From assembly GCA_963678305.2 (NCBI GenBank), contig CAXXVV010000005.1, positions 372,001 through 436,000 on the forward strand: 64,000 bases of DNA, given 5' to 3'. Both the position numbers and the translations under genes were made by a program. Every line of letters starts with the position of its first letter. Position 1 is the first letter of the stretch. Below the pieces are notes generated by a model. That model was not told the DNA's origin, did no database searches, and was given only the letters and a program-made list of their open reading frames with translations. This DNA is from G963676655 sp963678305. Its GTDB lineage: Bacteria; Verrucomicrobiota; Lentisphaeria; Victivallales; Victivallaceae. This document shows positions 8,619 to 17,230 of the stretch, piece after piece.

Positions 8619-9869
8619 TTACAATGCATCCAGGCCTTTAATCATATAGGCTTGTAATTGCGTTGATTCGTTGGAATTGAAAAATCCGAATTTGCCGTCC
8701 GGGGATAGAAACGGGTGCGAGTCGACGGTATATCTTAAATGCTGCCGCATTCGGGTATCAGCCACGGCGATAAAATCTCTGCTGGCCCCTTGTCCCGGTT
8801 CATTCAAACGGGCGAACTTGACAGAATCACGATCTTCGGTCAATATTTTTGTTCCGGAGATATCCACTCCGAAGTGATTGAAGTGAGGATCGGATTCATC
8901 AGCGCTTATTTCATTGCGTTCGGCCCACCATGAGTTGGCGCCGCGATGTCCCTGGTGAGAAACCGGCAACGCCTCGATCAACCGGAAATCCTGGTCTTCG
9001 ACTCTGCCGCGACCGTAAATGGAGATGACGCTGGAGATTGCCCATTCCGAAGTTCCGCGCCAGCATTGATGGCCCGAACATAATTCTCGCGGGCGACACC
9101 CGCCAATCGGCAAATCGCGCAGATTGGTGCCATCGTCCCGAATTACGTGCAGGTCGACATAACCATCGTTGCTCAGCTCAAAAATCTTTCCGCTTGCATT
9201 AGAGATATAACCATGATTTTCCTGTATCAGCAGATCGTAGATATGTTTCGGATCTGTTGACCGGCTGTATTGAGCGTGCATATTGCATAATGTTGGTCCC
9301 CATAACGGCAGGGAATAGGTGCCTTTTTCCAGATCGAACACGAGCAATCCAAATGGATTGTTCCGGGTATAGCCGTCCTGCAGGAACACTTGGAGCGCGA
9401 TTCTGGCCCCGTCAGCGGAAATAGTTGCCAGCGGGTATGGTGAACTGGCCCTGAAACGTGTTTCCCCGATGGTTCCGTCCAATACGAACAGTGTTTCGCG
9501 TTCTGTTCCGTTGATGCCGACCCGTTTTAAAATCAGTTTTCCCGGTGTTTCAGCTGTATGGTCAACGAAATAGTAAAACCATTTTCCGTCCGGCGAAACC
9601 AAAGGGGAGGTGCAGGCATGCTCCTCCGGCCCGGTTAAAGAGTGGAGCCTACCGTTGTCATCCAGGTCGCATAACAGATAAGCGTGGTTCGGATCGTCTT
9701 TACATGGTCCGTGTGGATGGGCCGCGCGATGCAAAACAATTTGTTTTGAATCAGGTGTGAAAACCGGAGCTTCCATATAGACATGACAACAGGGAATATC
9801 TTTCAGATCGGTCAACTGATAGACTTCGACTTGATCGCTGAGAGCTAAATCGGGTTTTATGATCATCAT
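8619..9869 (-). CDS. Beta-propeller protein, oligogalacturonate lyase-like
   Basis: The 416-residue product has no signal peptide and shows TolB/WD40-like blades with repeated 'Spdgkwf.y..d' and 'v.fdle.gt' strands (APVFTPDSKQIVL, SPLVSPDGKWFYYF, HPFLSPDGKFGFF). The motifs NMHAQYSRSTDPKHIYDLLIQEN and GHQCWRGTSEWAIS resemble the His- and Gln-bearing metal site of cytoplasmic oligogalacturonate lyases (PF14583), which split short uronate oligomers by beta-elimination. Its ATG overlaps the stop of the upstream DUF4838 gene by four bases (ATGA), so the two are coupled. The lyase role is a family-level guess; a non-catalytic propeller is the alternative. Near its end the gene converges on the pyr operon with a 23-base gap. 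Confidence 0.55.
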   Translation of the reverse strand: MMIIKPDLALSDQVEVYQLTDLKDIPCCHVYMEAPVFTPDSKQIVLHRAAHPHGPCKDDPNHAYLLCDLDDNGRLHSLTGPEEHACTSPLVSPDGKWFYYFVDHTAETPGKLILKRVGINGTERETLFVLDGTIGETRFRASSPYPLATISADGARIALQVFLQDGYTRNNPFGLLVFDLEKGTYSLPLWGPTLCNMHAQYSRSTDPKHIYDLLIQENHGYISNASGKIFELSNDGYVDLHVIRDDGTNLRDLPIGGCRPRELCSGHQCWRGTSEWAISSVISIYGRGRVEDQDFRLIEALPVSHQGHRGANSWWAERNEISADESDPHFNHFGVDISGTKILTEDRDSVKFARLNEPGQGASRDFIAVADTRMRQHLRYTVDSHPFLSPDGKFGFFNSNESTQLQAYMIKGLDAL

Positions 9870-12800
9870 TTGAATCTCAGGGTTTTAAAGCTGTTCGGGT
9901 TGTGGTAACTTCCGTCGGTCCAGCTCTGGCGGATATTTTCACCGGAGCGGTTGATGCCGAGAAGCCAGGTAGCGTCGGAATCCGGTTTGCCGAAGGTCGT
10001 AAACGGCAATTCAACTTCCAGGGTCCAGCTGTCCCGGTCTTTTGAGGTTGCGGCATGCCATTTACCGTTCCAGCCTTTATCGATTGACAATCCGGTCGAA
10101 GCCAGTGCGTCATATTGTACTCCGAGCGAATTGACCACCAAATAATAATAATCTGTTCTGGTGTTTTGCGGATCAAGGCATAATTCAATACAGTCGTCGC
10201 TCCACTGGTCGTCGTCACGTTTGGTCTTATTGGCTTTGAGTTTATCTAGACTGTGACAGGCAAATTTCAGGAATAGCGCAGAATTTGTCCTGCAAACAGC
10301 GATCTCAGTTTTGACTTTTCGATTGTCTTTGCCGCGATTCCTGAAGCCGTCAGCCGTTTTCCAGGCCTGGGCCCAGCATGCGTCATCGCCCTTACCGTCG
10401 ATTACCGGCGCGTGTTCGATCAGCGGGACATCTAAATTCCATTGTTTTTTACGAGACGGTGACGGGATTTCTTTGAGTTCGAGGTCTGCGATATCCAAAG
10501 TACCGACAAAATTCTTGTAAGTCAGAAAATTGACATAACCTCCGCCCAGCGGGACATTACAGTCCAGCAGTTCGATCATTTTTCCTTCTCTCTCCACCCA
10601 TACATACAATTTACAGTCGACCAGCCTGATCTTTGCTTCGTGCCACTTGCCCGGTTCAAGCGACGGCATATTCAATTCCCGCCATGTCCGGTGTCCCAGT
10701 TGAATGAATGACGGCTTGGCTTTCCGGTTGCGGACAACCGCACTGCAGCCGTTGGGACGGAAATCTACGCCGATGTAGAGATATTTGTCGCCGGTTCCGA
10801 AACGGATTCCGCCGGAGCGTAATTGTACTGCGAAATATGGATTTCTTCCGCTCTTTTCCGGAAACCGGAATTTGAAAGAAGTTTCATAATTGATCCAGTT
10901 GCGGGCGACCAGTTGGCGGATAAATCGCGGATGATGACCGAACGCAAGACTTTCCTGGTTATTCGGTGCGATATGAATATATTTGAATTGATCGGCGGCA
11001 TCTTGTCTGACGGTGCATATTCCGGTAAAATAAGGTGGAACGCTCCCGGCTTTGCAGGCGTCTGGGGTCACGGCAAACAAACTGCGACCCGGTTTTGCCG
11101 TTTTCATGAATGCGATGCGCTCTTTTCCCTTGCTTTCGGCTATTCCTGCCCAGGAGTTGCGGGACTCGGCCATGGTTTTCCATAATTCAAACGTTTTCCG
11201 GTCGGATTCGACTATATTTAACGCGCGCTTGCCGGTCGTTGATCTGTCTCTTTGCAACGTCTTGACAGCCTGGTTCAGCGCTTCCGTTGCCCCGCTGATA
11301 ACCCCGGCGCTGATAAAATTATCCACAGTTCCTTCCGGGCTGGAAAAATAGTATGAAAGATGACCTTTTCCCTGCCAGGCCTGCTGCATGATTTTATAAT
11401 ATTTAATCATTTCCGGAGCGGCCGGACCGTAAACTTTTTCAGCATATTCATTTAACAGGTCGTCCAGATTCAATGATACGTCCCAGGTCAGCCGCGCCAT
11501 AGCATACAGGCTGAACCGGCAGGCAAACCACAGATTGTATGCGCGGGGGATGATTACCTGACTTTTTCCATGACCGTAACGGGTCTGAAGTTCGACAATC
11601 TCGGTTCCGAATTCCTTAATGCCGTGCTTGTTCAAATATTTCAATTCGTCATCGATAATCGGCGCGAGCGGCAGGAAGTACATTTTTTTCCCGTTCGGAC
11701 TCAATGCGTCGTAGTGGTAGCCGTAGATGGAGACATTCATTCCGGTATTGAGCCATGAATCCAGGCGCTTTAAGGATTTTTCGTTGACTTTGCATGATTT
11801 GTCGTCAAATTTATGTTTGTAGCAGCGTCCGTACATGCAGTATGCGACCACCGTGTTTGACGGATATTTAATTCCTCTAGGGGCATCCCGGTAAAAAGAA
11901 TAGGCATAAGTCCGGTATTGCTTGCCCGGATACTTTTTGTTTGCCTCGGTGATCAGGTAAGCATTGAAGTTGTGAAAATTAGTACTCGGATCAAGCTTTG
12001 AGCATTCCGGGCACCGGCAGTAATGAGGATTGTCCAGTGGAGCCAGGCACAGTCGTTTGTATTGCGGATGGGTTTTCCAGAAATTCAAGATCCAGTCAAG
12101 AAAGACTTTTCTGACTTCCGGATTGCTGTAACAGTGCTGGCGCAGTACCCGTTTTCCGCCGATCATACTGAAATGATCCGGATACCTGGAAAAATACTCC
12201 TGAATATTTTTACAGTCTTTCGGAAATATATGCCCGTAAGAGTGTCCGCCCCATGACATCAGAAATCCGTATTTTTCCAACCATTGTTCATTCAGTTTGC
12301 CAAAACTGATGCGATTTCTGGCCAGCCATAGGGCTGTAGTCTCATGAAAAAATCCCTGATACATTCTGACGTTGAAAGAGGGAGCTTTCGCTATATTGAG
12401 ATTATCGACGCTGATGTTTTTTTGTCGCGGCAGATATTCGCCGTCTTCTCCCGGCCAGAACCAGCGGGCGCCAAGCTGAGTAAGCCAGGTGTAGACCGCG
12501 TCTCGCGCTGCCTCTCTGCTGTTGCCGGTAAGGTATAAAACATTGCCGATATTCCTTATCACAATAAAATCAGGTTGCGCGGCAACAGGTTTATTCAGGC
12601 CCAGGAGTGTTGTTTTGGCGGCAATCTCCCGGTTGCTCTGAGGTGTGCCGATGACAATGCGCGGTGCGTCTGACGACGGTTCCACGGCCAGTTTGAGTTT
12701 GGCATCGCTTATTTTCAGGATTGCACGCTGCAAATCAGCCGCGACAAATTTTTCAACCTGTGACGCTTTGTCCCCTGTCACTATTGTTGCTGATGGTTTA

Positions 12801-12880
12801 CCGTTTTTAACTATGTCCATTGCCTGGACGGAAACTGCGCAGAACATCGACAGCGCCAAACATCTATTTAGAAAAAACAT
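9866..12880 (-). CDS. Secreted DUF4838 glycosidase-like protein with C-terminal CBM9-type domain
   Basis: A 1004-residue exported protein (signal peptide MFFLNRCLALSMFCAVSVQAM). The N-terminal 150 residues resemble the alpha-glucuronidase/GH20-like lid domain and end in 'TWLTQLGARWFWPGEDGEYLP', characteristic of DUF4838 proteins. The DUF4838 TIM-barrel-like part follows (CRCPECSKLDPSTNF, YRTYAYSFYRDAP, VVAYCMYGRCYKHK). A jelly-roll region (around 600-800) leads into a CBM9/DOMON-like carbohydrate-binding domain over the last 200 residues ('APVIDGKGDDACWAQAW...DDDQWSDDCIELCLDP'). It probably attacks a uronic-acid-containing glycan outside the cytoplasm. AAAGGA lies upstream of the ATG. The pseudopilin gene ahead of it on the same strand ends 40 bases away, so both may share the promoter next to the XylR-type regulator. 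Confidence 0.75.
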   Translation of the reverse strand: MFFLNRCLALSMFCAVSVQAMDIVKNGKPSATIVTGDKASQVEKFVAADLQRAILKISDAKLKLAVEPSSDAPRIVIGTPQSNREIAAKTTLLGLNKPVAAQPDFIVIRNIGNVLYLTGNSREAARDAVYTWLTQLGARWFWPGEDGEYLPRQKNISVDNLNIAKAPSFNVRMYQGFFHETTALWLARNRISFGKLNEQWLEKYGFLMSWGGHSYGHIFPKDCKNIQEYFSRYPDHFSMIGGKRVLRQHCYSNPEVRKVFLDWILNFWKTHPQYKRLCLAPLDNPHYCRCPECSKLDPSTNFHNFNAYLITEANKKYPGKQYRTYAYSFYRDAPRGIKYPSNTVVAYCMYGRCYKHKFDDKSCKVNEKSLKRLDSWLNTGMNVSIYGYHYDALSPNGKKMYFLPLAPIIDDELKYLNKHGIKEFGTEIVELQTRYGHGKSQVIIPRAYNLWFACRFSLYAMARLTWDVSLNLDDLLNEYAEKVYGPAAPEMIKYYKIMQQAWQGKGHLSYYFSSPEGTVDNFISAGVISGATEALNQAVKTLQRDRSTTGKRALNIVESDRKTFELWKTMAESRNSWAGIAESKGKERIAFMKTAKPGRSLFAVTPDACKAGSVPPYFTGICTVRQDAADQFKYIHIAPNNQESLAFGHHPRFIRQLVARNWINYETSFKFRFPEKSGRNPYFAVQLRSGGIRFGTGDKYLYIGVDFRPNGCSAVVRNRKAKPSFIQLGHRTWRELNMPSLEPGKWHEAKIRLVDCKLYVWVEREGKMIELLDCNVPLGGGYVNFLTYKNFVGTLDIADLELKEIPSPSRKKQWNLDVPLIEHAPVIDGKGDDACWAQAWKTADGFRNRGKDNRKVKTEIAVCRTNSALFLKFACHSLDKLKANKTKRDDDQWSDDCIELCLDPQNTRTDYYYLVVNSLGVQYDALASTGLSIDKGWNGKWHAATSKDRDSWTLEVELPFTTFGKPDSDATWLLGINRSGENIRQSWTDGSYHNPNSFKTLRFK

Positions 12881-12920
12881 GAAAATGCGTTCCTTTGCAA
12901 ATTATGGTTGAATTCTTGGC

Positions 12921-13607
12921 TTATTTACCTTCCCAGATCACCCAGCGCTCCGTTGCCGGGAGCCGGCCTTCTCCTTCAGGCGCTACCTTGCCGGCCCACA
13001 GATAGTTCAGGCAGGCCTGATTTTTCCATTCCACATGCCCATCGCAGAATCCGGCATTTCCGCCGCCGCTGTGGCGGTCATTGAAACGGCCGTCAACTTG
13101 AGCATCAATTGAAGATCCGGTCGCCGCGTCACCAGTAAGCAGACAACGGCTCGGATGCGCAACCTTTTTATAAGGCTTGCTGGCGGGATACCATGCGCTG
13201 CCGTTATTTCTTGGAGTGATATATGAGTTAATGCCGTAATAGGGAACATTGGCCCAGTTCATCGCGACTTTCTCCGGACAGTCAAGAATCCTGACCCTGT
13301 CACGATAGGCGGGGCGCGTGTCGAATTGCTGACTGAAATAATTGCCTTTCATCAGATATTCAAACCACCAGGATGGAAACGCCCAGGAGGTGGAACGGTC
13401 TTCCCGCACCGGTAGCGAGTCATTGTCCTGAACATAGCCCAACAGATTCAGATTTATTTGTTTCAGGTTGTTGACGCATGATATTTTTTTCGCCGAAGTA
13501 CGAGCCCGGTTCAGCGCCGGTAACAGCATTGCCGCAAGGATTGCGATTATCGCTATCACGACCAGCAGCTCAATTAAAGTGAAACGCCTTTTAGTTTTGA
13601 CTGTCAT
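12921..13607 (-). CDS. Type II secretion pseudopilin-like protein with H-x9-DG motif (module 1)
   Basis: The 228-residue protein carries a type IV prepilin leader: short basic start (MTVKTKRR), then FTLIELLVVIAIIAILA with the conserved Glu at position +5 of the mature form. Cleavage before the Phe is expected by the prepilin peptidase. The globular part ends with RHSGGGNAGFCDGHVEW, in which His and Asp-Gly are nine residues apart; this is the H-x9-DG motif of the DUF1559-like group that is hugely expanded in Planctomycetes and Lentisphaerae. It is the first gene after the divergent XylR-type regulator and precedes the DUF4838 gene. The target pseudopilus or binding role is unknown. Confidence 0.85.
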   Translation of the reverse strand: MTVKTKRRFTLIELLVVIAIIAILAAMLLPALNRARTSAKKISCVNNLKQINLNLLGYVQDNDSLPVREDRSTSWAFPSWWFEYLMKGNYFSQQFDTRPAYRDRVRILDCPEKVAMNWANVPYYGINSYITPRNNGSAWYPASKPYKKVAHPSRCLLTGDAATGSSIDAQVDGRFNDRHSGGGNAGFCDGHVEWKNQACLNYLWAGKVAPEGEGRLPATERWVIWEGK

Positions 13608-13730
13608 AGCTTTCTCCTTTTTTTGCTTGAAAGTGTTTGCTTTATGTAAAGAATAACTGGAAATTTGTTTTATTTCAATATATATTTAATATAAAAACAT
13701 ATATAAAAAACTAAATATTGCGAATCAGCC
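13608..13730. promoter_or_regulatory. Divergent promoter region of carbohydrate module 1
   Basis: This 123-base gap separates the pseudopilin (minus) from the XylR-like regulator (plus). It is very AT-rich, with several overlapping TATATA/TATAAT-like hexamers around 13680-13710 and a short palindrome CTTTATGTAAAG at 13640-13651. AAAGGAGAAAGC lies just before the pseudopilin ATG. No single promoter can be fixed. The regulator itself has no visible Shine-Dalgarno sequence. Confidence 0.4.
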
Positions 13731-14876
13731 ATGAAACGGAAAATAGTTGCTCTCGCCTTGAAACAAAACTTGTCCAAGCTGGAAATTCCGATAATTGAAT
13801 TTGCTGCTCAAGCGGAGTGGAACCTCGAATTATACATTAACAGCCTTCCCCTTAACTGGTCGGGACACGGGATAATAACCGATTCTTTTTCCATGGATGA
13901 ATTGAGTGTTGCCAGAGATTGCGAAAAAATTCCGATTGTTAGCAGTCGGATGACAGCCTGTCGTGACAACATGCGTTTTGTGATCGGTGATACCAGGGCA
14001 ATTGCCAAAATTGTTGCGGATTTTTTTATTTCACGCGGATATCGAAATTTCGCATCCTTTACAATTCACCCGCTGATTCCGGCTGAACCGGAGGTGATTG
14101 CGACTATTATGCCGGACTGGGCCTTGAAATTCGAGCTTGAAAAACGTGGCTTCACGCTTGAAATGTGTTATGTCAGGGAACATAATGACAGAATTATTCC
14201 TTATGATCTACAGTTATCAGTAAGTCGCTTAAGGAAATTTTTACGCAAACTGCCTAAGCCTTGTGCGTGTTTTACGACCAATGTTAATAACTCATACGTT
14301 TTTTATCGTGCTTGCGAGGAGGAAAATATTAAGGTTCCGCAGGAAATTGCTTTTCTGGCGAATAACGACATCAATGAAGTAACCGAAAATACCTCCCCGA
14401 CAACATCGGCCGTTGCAGGAGAAATCAGCAAAACCGGTTACTGGCTGGCCAAGGTCCTGGATGACATGATGAAAGGAGTTGTGGTGCCTCGTGAGCCCCG
14501 TCTGATCGAGCCTTCCGGAATAGTGCCGCGCCAGAGTACGGATATTCTGGCGGTTCCTGACTTGCAGACCGCGCAGGCAATCAACTTCCTGTTGTCCAAT
14601 TATCCAAGCCAAATCAGCGTGCTGGATGCGGCCGAACACGCCAGGCTTCATCCGGATATGATGAATTATTTGTTCAAAAAACATCTGAAAAAGACCCCCG
14701 GACGGTTTTTGCGCGAACTGAGGATGAACAAGGCCATGGAGTTGTTGAAAGAAACAAATTTGTCTTTAGGCAGAGTGGCGGATGAGACCGGTTATGGCTC
14801 TGACATGTCGTTTTCTCTTGCTTTCAAGCGGGAATACGGTATTACTCCCGGAGAATATCGGGCGAAAACAAAGTGA
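13731..14876 (+). CDS. XylR-like transcription regulator (LacI-type sensor plus AraC DNA-binding domain)
   Basis: The 381-residue product begins with a periplasmic-binding-protein-like effector domain of about 265 residues ('IVALALKQN...GIITDSF...IPIVSS...ISRGYRNFASFTI...CACFTTNVNNSYVFYRACEEENIKVPQEIAFLANND'). A C-terminal AraC/XylS domain with two helix-turn-helix motifs follows ('ISVLDAAEHARLHPDMMNYLFKKHLKKTPGRFLRELRMNKAMELLKETNLSLGRVADETGYGSDMSFSLAFKREYGITPGEYR'). This arrangement is that of E. coli XylR, which activates sugar-use genes on binding the sugar. It is divergent from the pseudopilin/DUF4838/lyase-like genes and is their likely activator. The sugar cannot be read from the sequence. 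Confidence 0.85.
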   Translation: MKRKIVALALKQNLSKLEIPIIEFAAQAEWNLELYINSLPLNWSGHGIITDSFSMDELSVARDCEKIPIVSSRMTACRDNMRFVIGDTRAIAKIVADFFISRGYRNFASFTIHPLIPAEPEVIATIMPDWALKFELEKRGFTLEMCYVREHNDRIIPYDLQLSVSRLRKFLRKLPKPCACFTTNVNNSYVFYRACEEENIKVPQEIAFLANNDINEVTENTSPTTSAVAGEISKTGYWLAKVLDDMMKGVVVPREPRLIEPSGIVPRQSTDILAVPDLQTAQAINFLLSNYPSQISVLDAAEHARLHPDMMNYLFKKHLKKTPGRFLRELRMNKAMELLKETNLSLGRVADETGYGSDMSFSLAFKREYGITPGEYRAKTK

Positions 14877-14886
14877 TCTTCCGGAG

Positions 14887-16158
14887 TTAATCCTGCCAGA
14901 CGGAGCCGGTTGTTTCGCCGGCGGCATCTTCGAATGCTTGCATGGCGACCGGGAACGGGGTTAATACCCGCTTTAACACGCCCTGGACATAGGAGATACA
15001 CATTCCGTAGTTGGTGACCGGAATACCGAGTCCGGCCGCTTTGTGGATCCGGGCCAGCGTTTCGCGCCGGTTCAACATGCAGGACCCGCAATGGATGACC
15101 ATTTTGAACTCCGCCAGGTTTTCCGGATAGTCGCGGCCCGAACTGACTTCAAAGTCGATATCGCCGCCGACATGCTGGCGCAGCCAGCGCGGGATCTTTA
15201 CCCGGCCGATATCGTCGGCTGCGGCATGATGGCTGCACGCTTCGCCGATCAGTACCTTGTCACCGGGCTGCAGCGTGTCGATAGCCGCCGCGCCCCGGGC
15301 CATTAACTGAATGTCGCCTTTCAAACGCGAAAAAAGGATCGAGAAAGTGGTGCATGGCACATCTGCCGGAGTGTCGGCGACCATTTTAAGCACTACTTGC
15401 GAGTCGCATATCGCTAAATCCGGCTTGCGGTTGAGCATGGAATAGACCTGAGCGTACTCCCGTTCTTTTACAACCAGAATAGAGGCGTCATTATCCAGCG
15501 CGTCGCGAATGGTTTGAACTTGTGGCAGAATAAGCCGTCCCTTGGGCGCTTGCAGGTCGATCGGAACGATCAATACGGCCAAACCGCCCGAGGGTAACAA
15601 ATCTCCGACTAGCGGCGGCGGTTTGATGAAGTCGTCCGGACAACAATCGATCAGGGCGCTTTTAAAAGTGTTTAGGAAGTACTCCCGCTGTCCGCTAGCG
15701 ATGCTGGAACCGGTGATTACCGCTTTGGCTCCGTCGGCTTTCAGGCGTTCGATAAATTCTCCTGATGGCTGTTGCAGGTCAGTTTTGTTGACCACCACGA
15801 CCGAGGGCAGGGCACGTTCCGAGGCACGCTTCAGAATATCTGCTTCGGCATCGCCCCAGACGCCGGGTTCGCAAATCAGGACGACAATGTCGGCCCGGTC
15901 GAATACCAGCAGGGTTTTACGAATGCGTTCAGCGCCAAGCTCGGTTACATCATCGAGTCCGGCGGTGTCGTGAAAGACCACCGGACCGAGCGGCAGCAGT
16001 TCCATGGTTTTTTCCACTACATCGGTGGTGGTGCCGGGAACCGGGGAGATGATCGACGTGTCCTGACCGGCTACCAGATTAAGAAAACTGGATTTGCCGA
16101 CATTGGTCCGGCCGAAGATTCCCAAATGGAGCCGTAACGATTTTGGCGCTGTCTGCAT
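14887..16158 (-). CDS. hydF: [FeFe]-hydrogenase H-cluster maturation GTPase HydF
   Basis: The 423-residue product has an N-terminal Era/TrmE-type GTPase: GRTNVGKSS (16-24), PGTTTD (41-46), DTAG (64-67) and NKTDL near 130. The C-terminal part carries the HydF cluster-binding signature: EACSHH...DDIGRVKIPRWL, and then VIHCGSCMLNRRE, giving the conserved CxHH and HCxxC cysteines and histidine. HydF is the scaffold on which HydE and HydG build the two-iron subcluster before transfer to HydA, so the organism likely has an [FeFe]-hydrogenase and ferments. No hydE, hydG or hydA is in the window. The gene starts 12 bases after fabZ and converges with the XylR-like gene. Confidence 0.93.
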   Translation of the reverse strand: MQTAPKSLRLHLGIFGRTNVGKSSFLNLVAGQDTSIISPVPGTTTDVVEKTMELLPLGPVVFHDTAGLDDVTELGAERIRKTLLVFDRADIVVLICEPGVWGDAEADILKRASERALPSVVVVNKTDLQQPSGEFIERLKADGAKAVITGSSIASGQREYFLNTFKSALIDCCPDDFIKPPPLVGDLLPSGGLAVLIVPIDLQAPKGRLILPQVQTIRDALDNDASILVVKEREYAQVYSMLNRKPDLAICDSQVVLKMVADTPADVPCTTFSILFSRLKGDIQLMARGAAAIDTLQPGDKVLIGEACSHHAAADDIGRVKIPRWLRQHVGGDIDFEVSSGRDYPENLAEFKMVIHCGSCMLNRRETLARIHKAAGLGIPVTNYGMCISYVQGVLKRVLTPFPVAMQAFEDAAGETTGSVWQD

Positions 16159-16170
16159 GTTTAAATCCGT

Positions 16171-17103
16171 TTATTCGTCATCGACGATCGCGAACATCAG
16201 CGCGACGCGGGATTTGACTTCGCCGTCAACCTTGATTTCACCCAGGCCTTTGCCGAAGCGGCCTTTGGCTTCCGGTACGTTAACATCGATCACAATGCGG
16301 TCGCCGGGATAGATTGGCGCAAAGTATTCGGCTTTGTCAATTGTCATGAAGAATGCGAGTTTGCCCTGGTTTTCCGGGCGTGACAGCACGCTGGCGCAAC
16401 CGGATTGGGCGACGATCTCCGCCTGAATTGAACCGGGGAGAACCGGATAATCGGGATCGCTGCCCTGATAAATTTCTTCCGAATAAGTAGTGTTTTTGAT
16501 CGCGACCACGCGTTCGCCGGATTCGTCAACCTGGACAATGCTGTCGATAAACAGGAATGGATAACGGTGCGGGACATAACTCATGATTTTATTGACGTCC
16601 ATCGGAGAGTCCGGGGTCACGTCGAATTCGTCGTGCAGGTTGGTCGGCATACCGGTCGGCCCGGATTTTTCGCGAGTAGCGAGAGTCAGGACGGCCTGAC
16701 AGGTGACGCCGGCGTTGTTTCTGGTGGAACATTTGGCAACTGCTTTACCTTCGGCTGCTTCCTGTACTTCGACTTCTATGACCATGCGGTCGCCGGGATT
16801 GTTCGGTTTGCGGAATTTAACTTTTTCCATGACCTGGATATAGATATCTTTTTCACTGGAGGGATCGATCACGCATTTGATCCCGGCCTGGAACACCTGT
16901 TTCATCGCTTCGACCTGCAATACTCCCGGCAGGATGGGGTGACCGGGGAAATGTCCCTGGAAATAAAGTTCGTTGAAGCAGAGGTTTTTCAAGCCGACGA
17001 ATTTGGTTTCGCTTTCGATTTGGATGCGGTCAACCATTAACAGCGGATAACGATAAGGCAATGCCTCTTTGATTGCTTTGATGTCCATGAATCCAGTAGT
17101 CAT
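16171..17103 (-). CDS. fabZ: Tandem FabZ-type 3-hydroxyacyl-ACP dehydratase
   Basis: The 310-residue product is twice the usual FabZ length and holds two hot-dog domains. The start is the ATG after GGGAG at a spacing of 6; the longer frame from 17145 lacks a site. Domain 1 has the canonical active site QGHFPGHPILPGVLQVEA with catalytic His51 and Glu65. Domain 2 (from about residue 178, YVPHRYPFLFIDSI) reads QGSDPDYPVLPGSIQAE: the His is replaced by Ser215, while Glu229 is kept, so this half is probably not catalytic and may complete the dimer within one chain. It removes water from 3-hydroxyacyl-ACP in fatty-acid synthesis, supplying acyl chains for lipid A. It follows lpxC and precedes hydF. 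Confidence 0.85.
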   Translation of the reverse strand: MTTGFMDIKAIKEALPYRYPLLMVDRIQIESETKFVGLKNLCFNELYFQGHFPGHPILPGVLQVEAMKQVFQAGIKCVIDPSSEKDIYIQVMEKVKFRKPNNPGDRMVIEVEVQEAAEGKAVAKCSTRNNAGVTCQAVLTLATREKSGPTGMPTNLHDEFDVTPDSPMDVNKIMSYVPHRYPFLFIDSIVQVDESGERVVAIKNTTYSEEIYQGSDPDYPVLPGSIQAEIVAQSGCASVLSRPENQGKLAFFMTIDKAEYFAPIYPGDRIVIDVNVPEAKGRFGKGLGEIKVDGEVKSRVALMFAIVDDE

Positions 17104-17160
17104 TATTAACTCCCTTTTTTGAGCCACGAATCTCACGAATAACACGAATTTTTATTTCCG
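17104..17160. repeat. CACGAA-type intergenic repeat (lpxC-fabZ gap)
   Basis: Three spaced units, CCACGAATC, TCACGAATA and ACACGAATT, run from about 17118 to 17146 and are followed by a CACGGAAAAATTAATT tail. The same short-unit pattern with a similar tail occurs at 19433-19550, 40814-40890 and 52228-52370. It lies inside the lpxC-fabZ transcript. Confidence 0.5.
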
Positions 17161-17230
17161 CTGCACGGAAAAATTAATTCAATATTCAGATGAGATCAAA
17201 GTGAACTTAATTATTATAAAAATAGATTGG

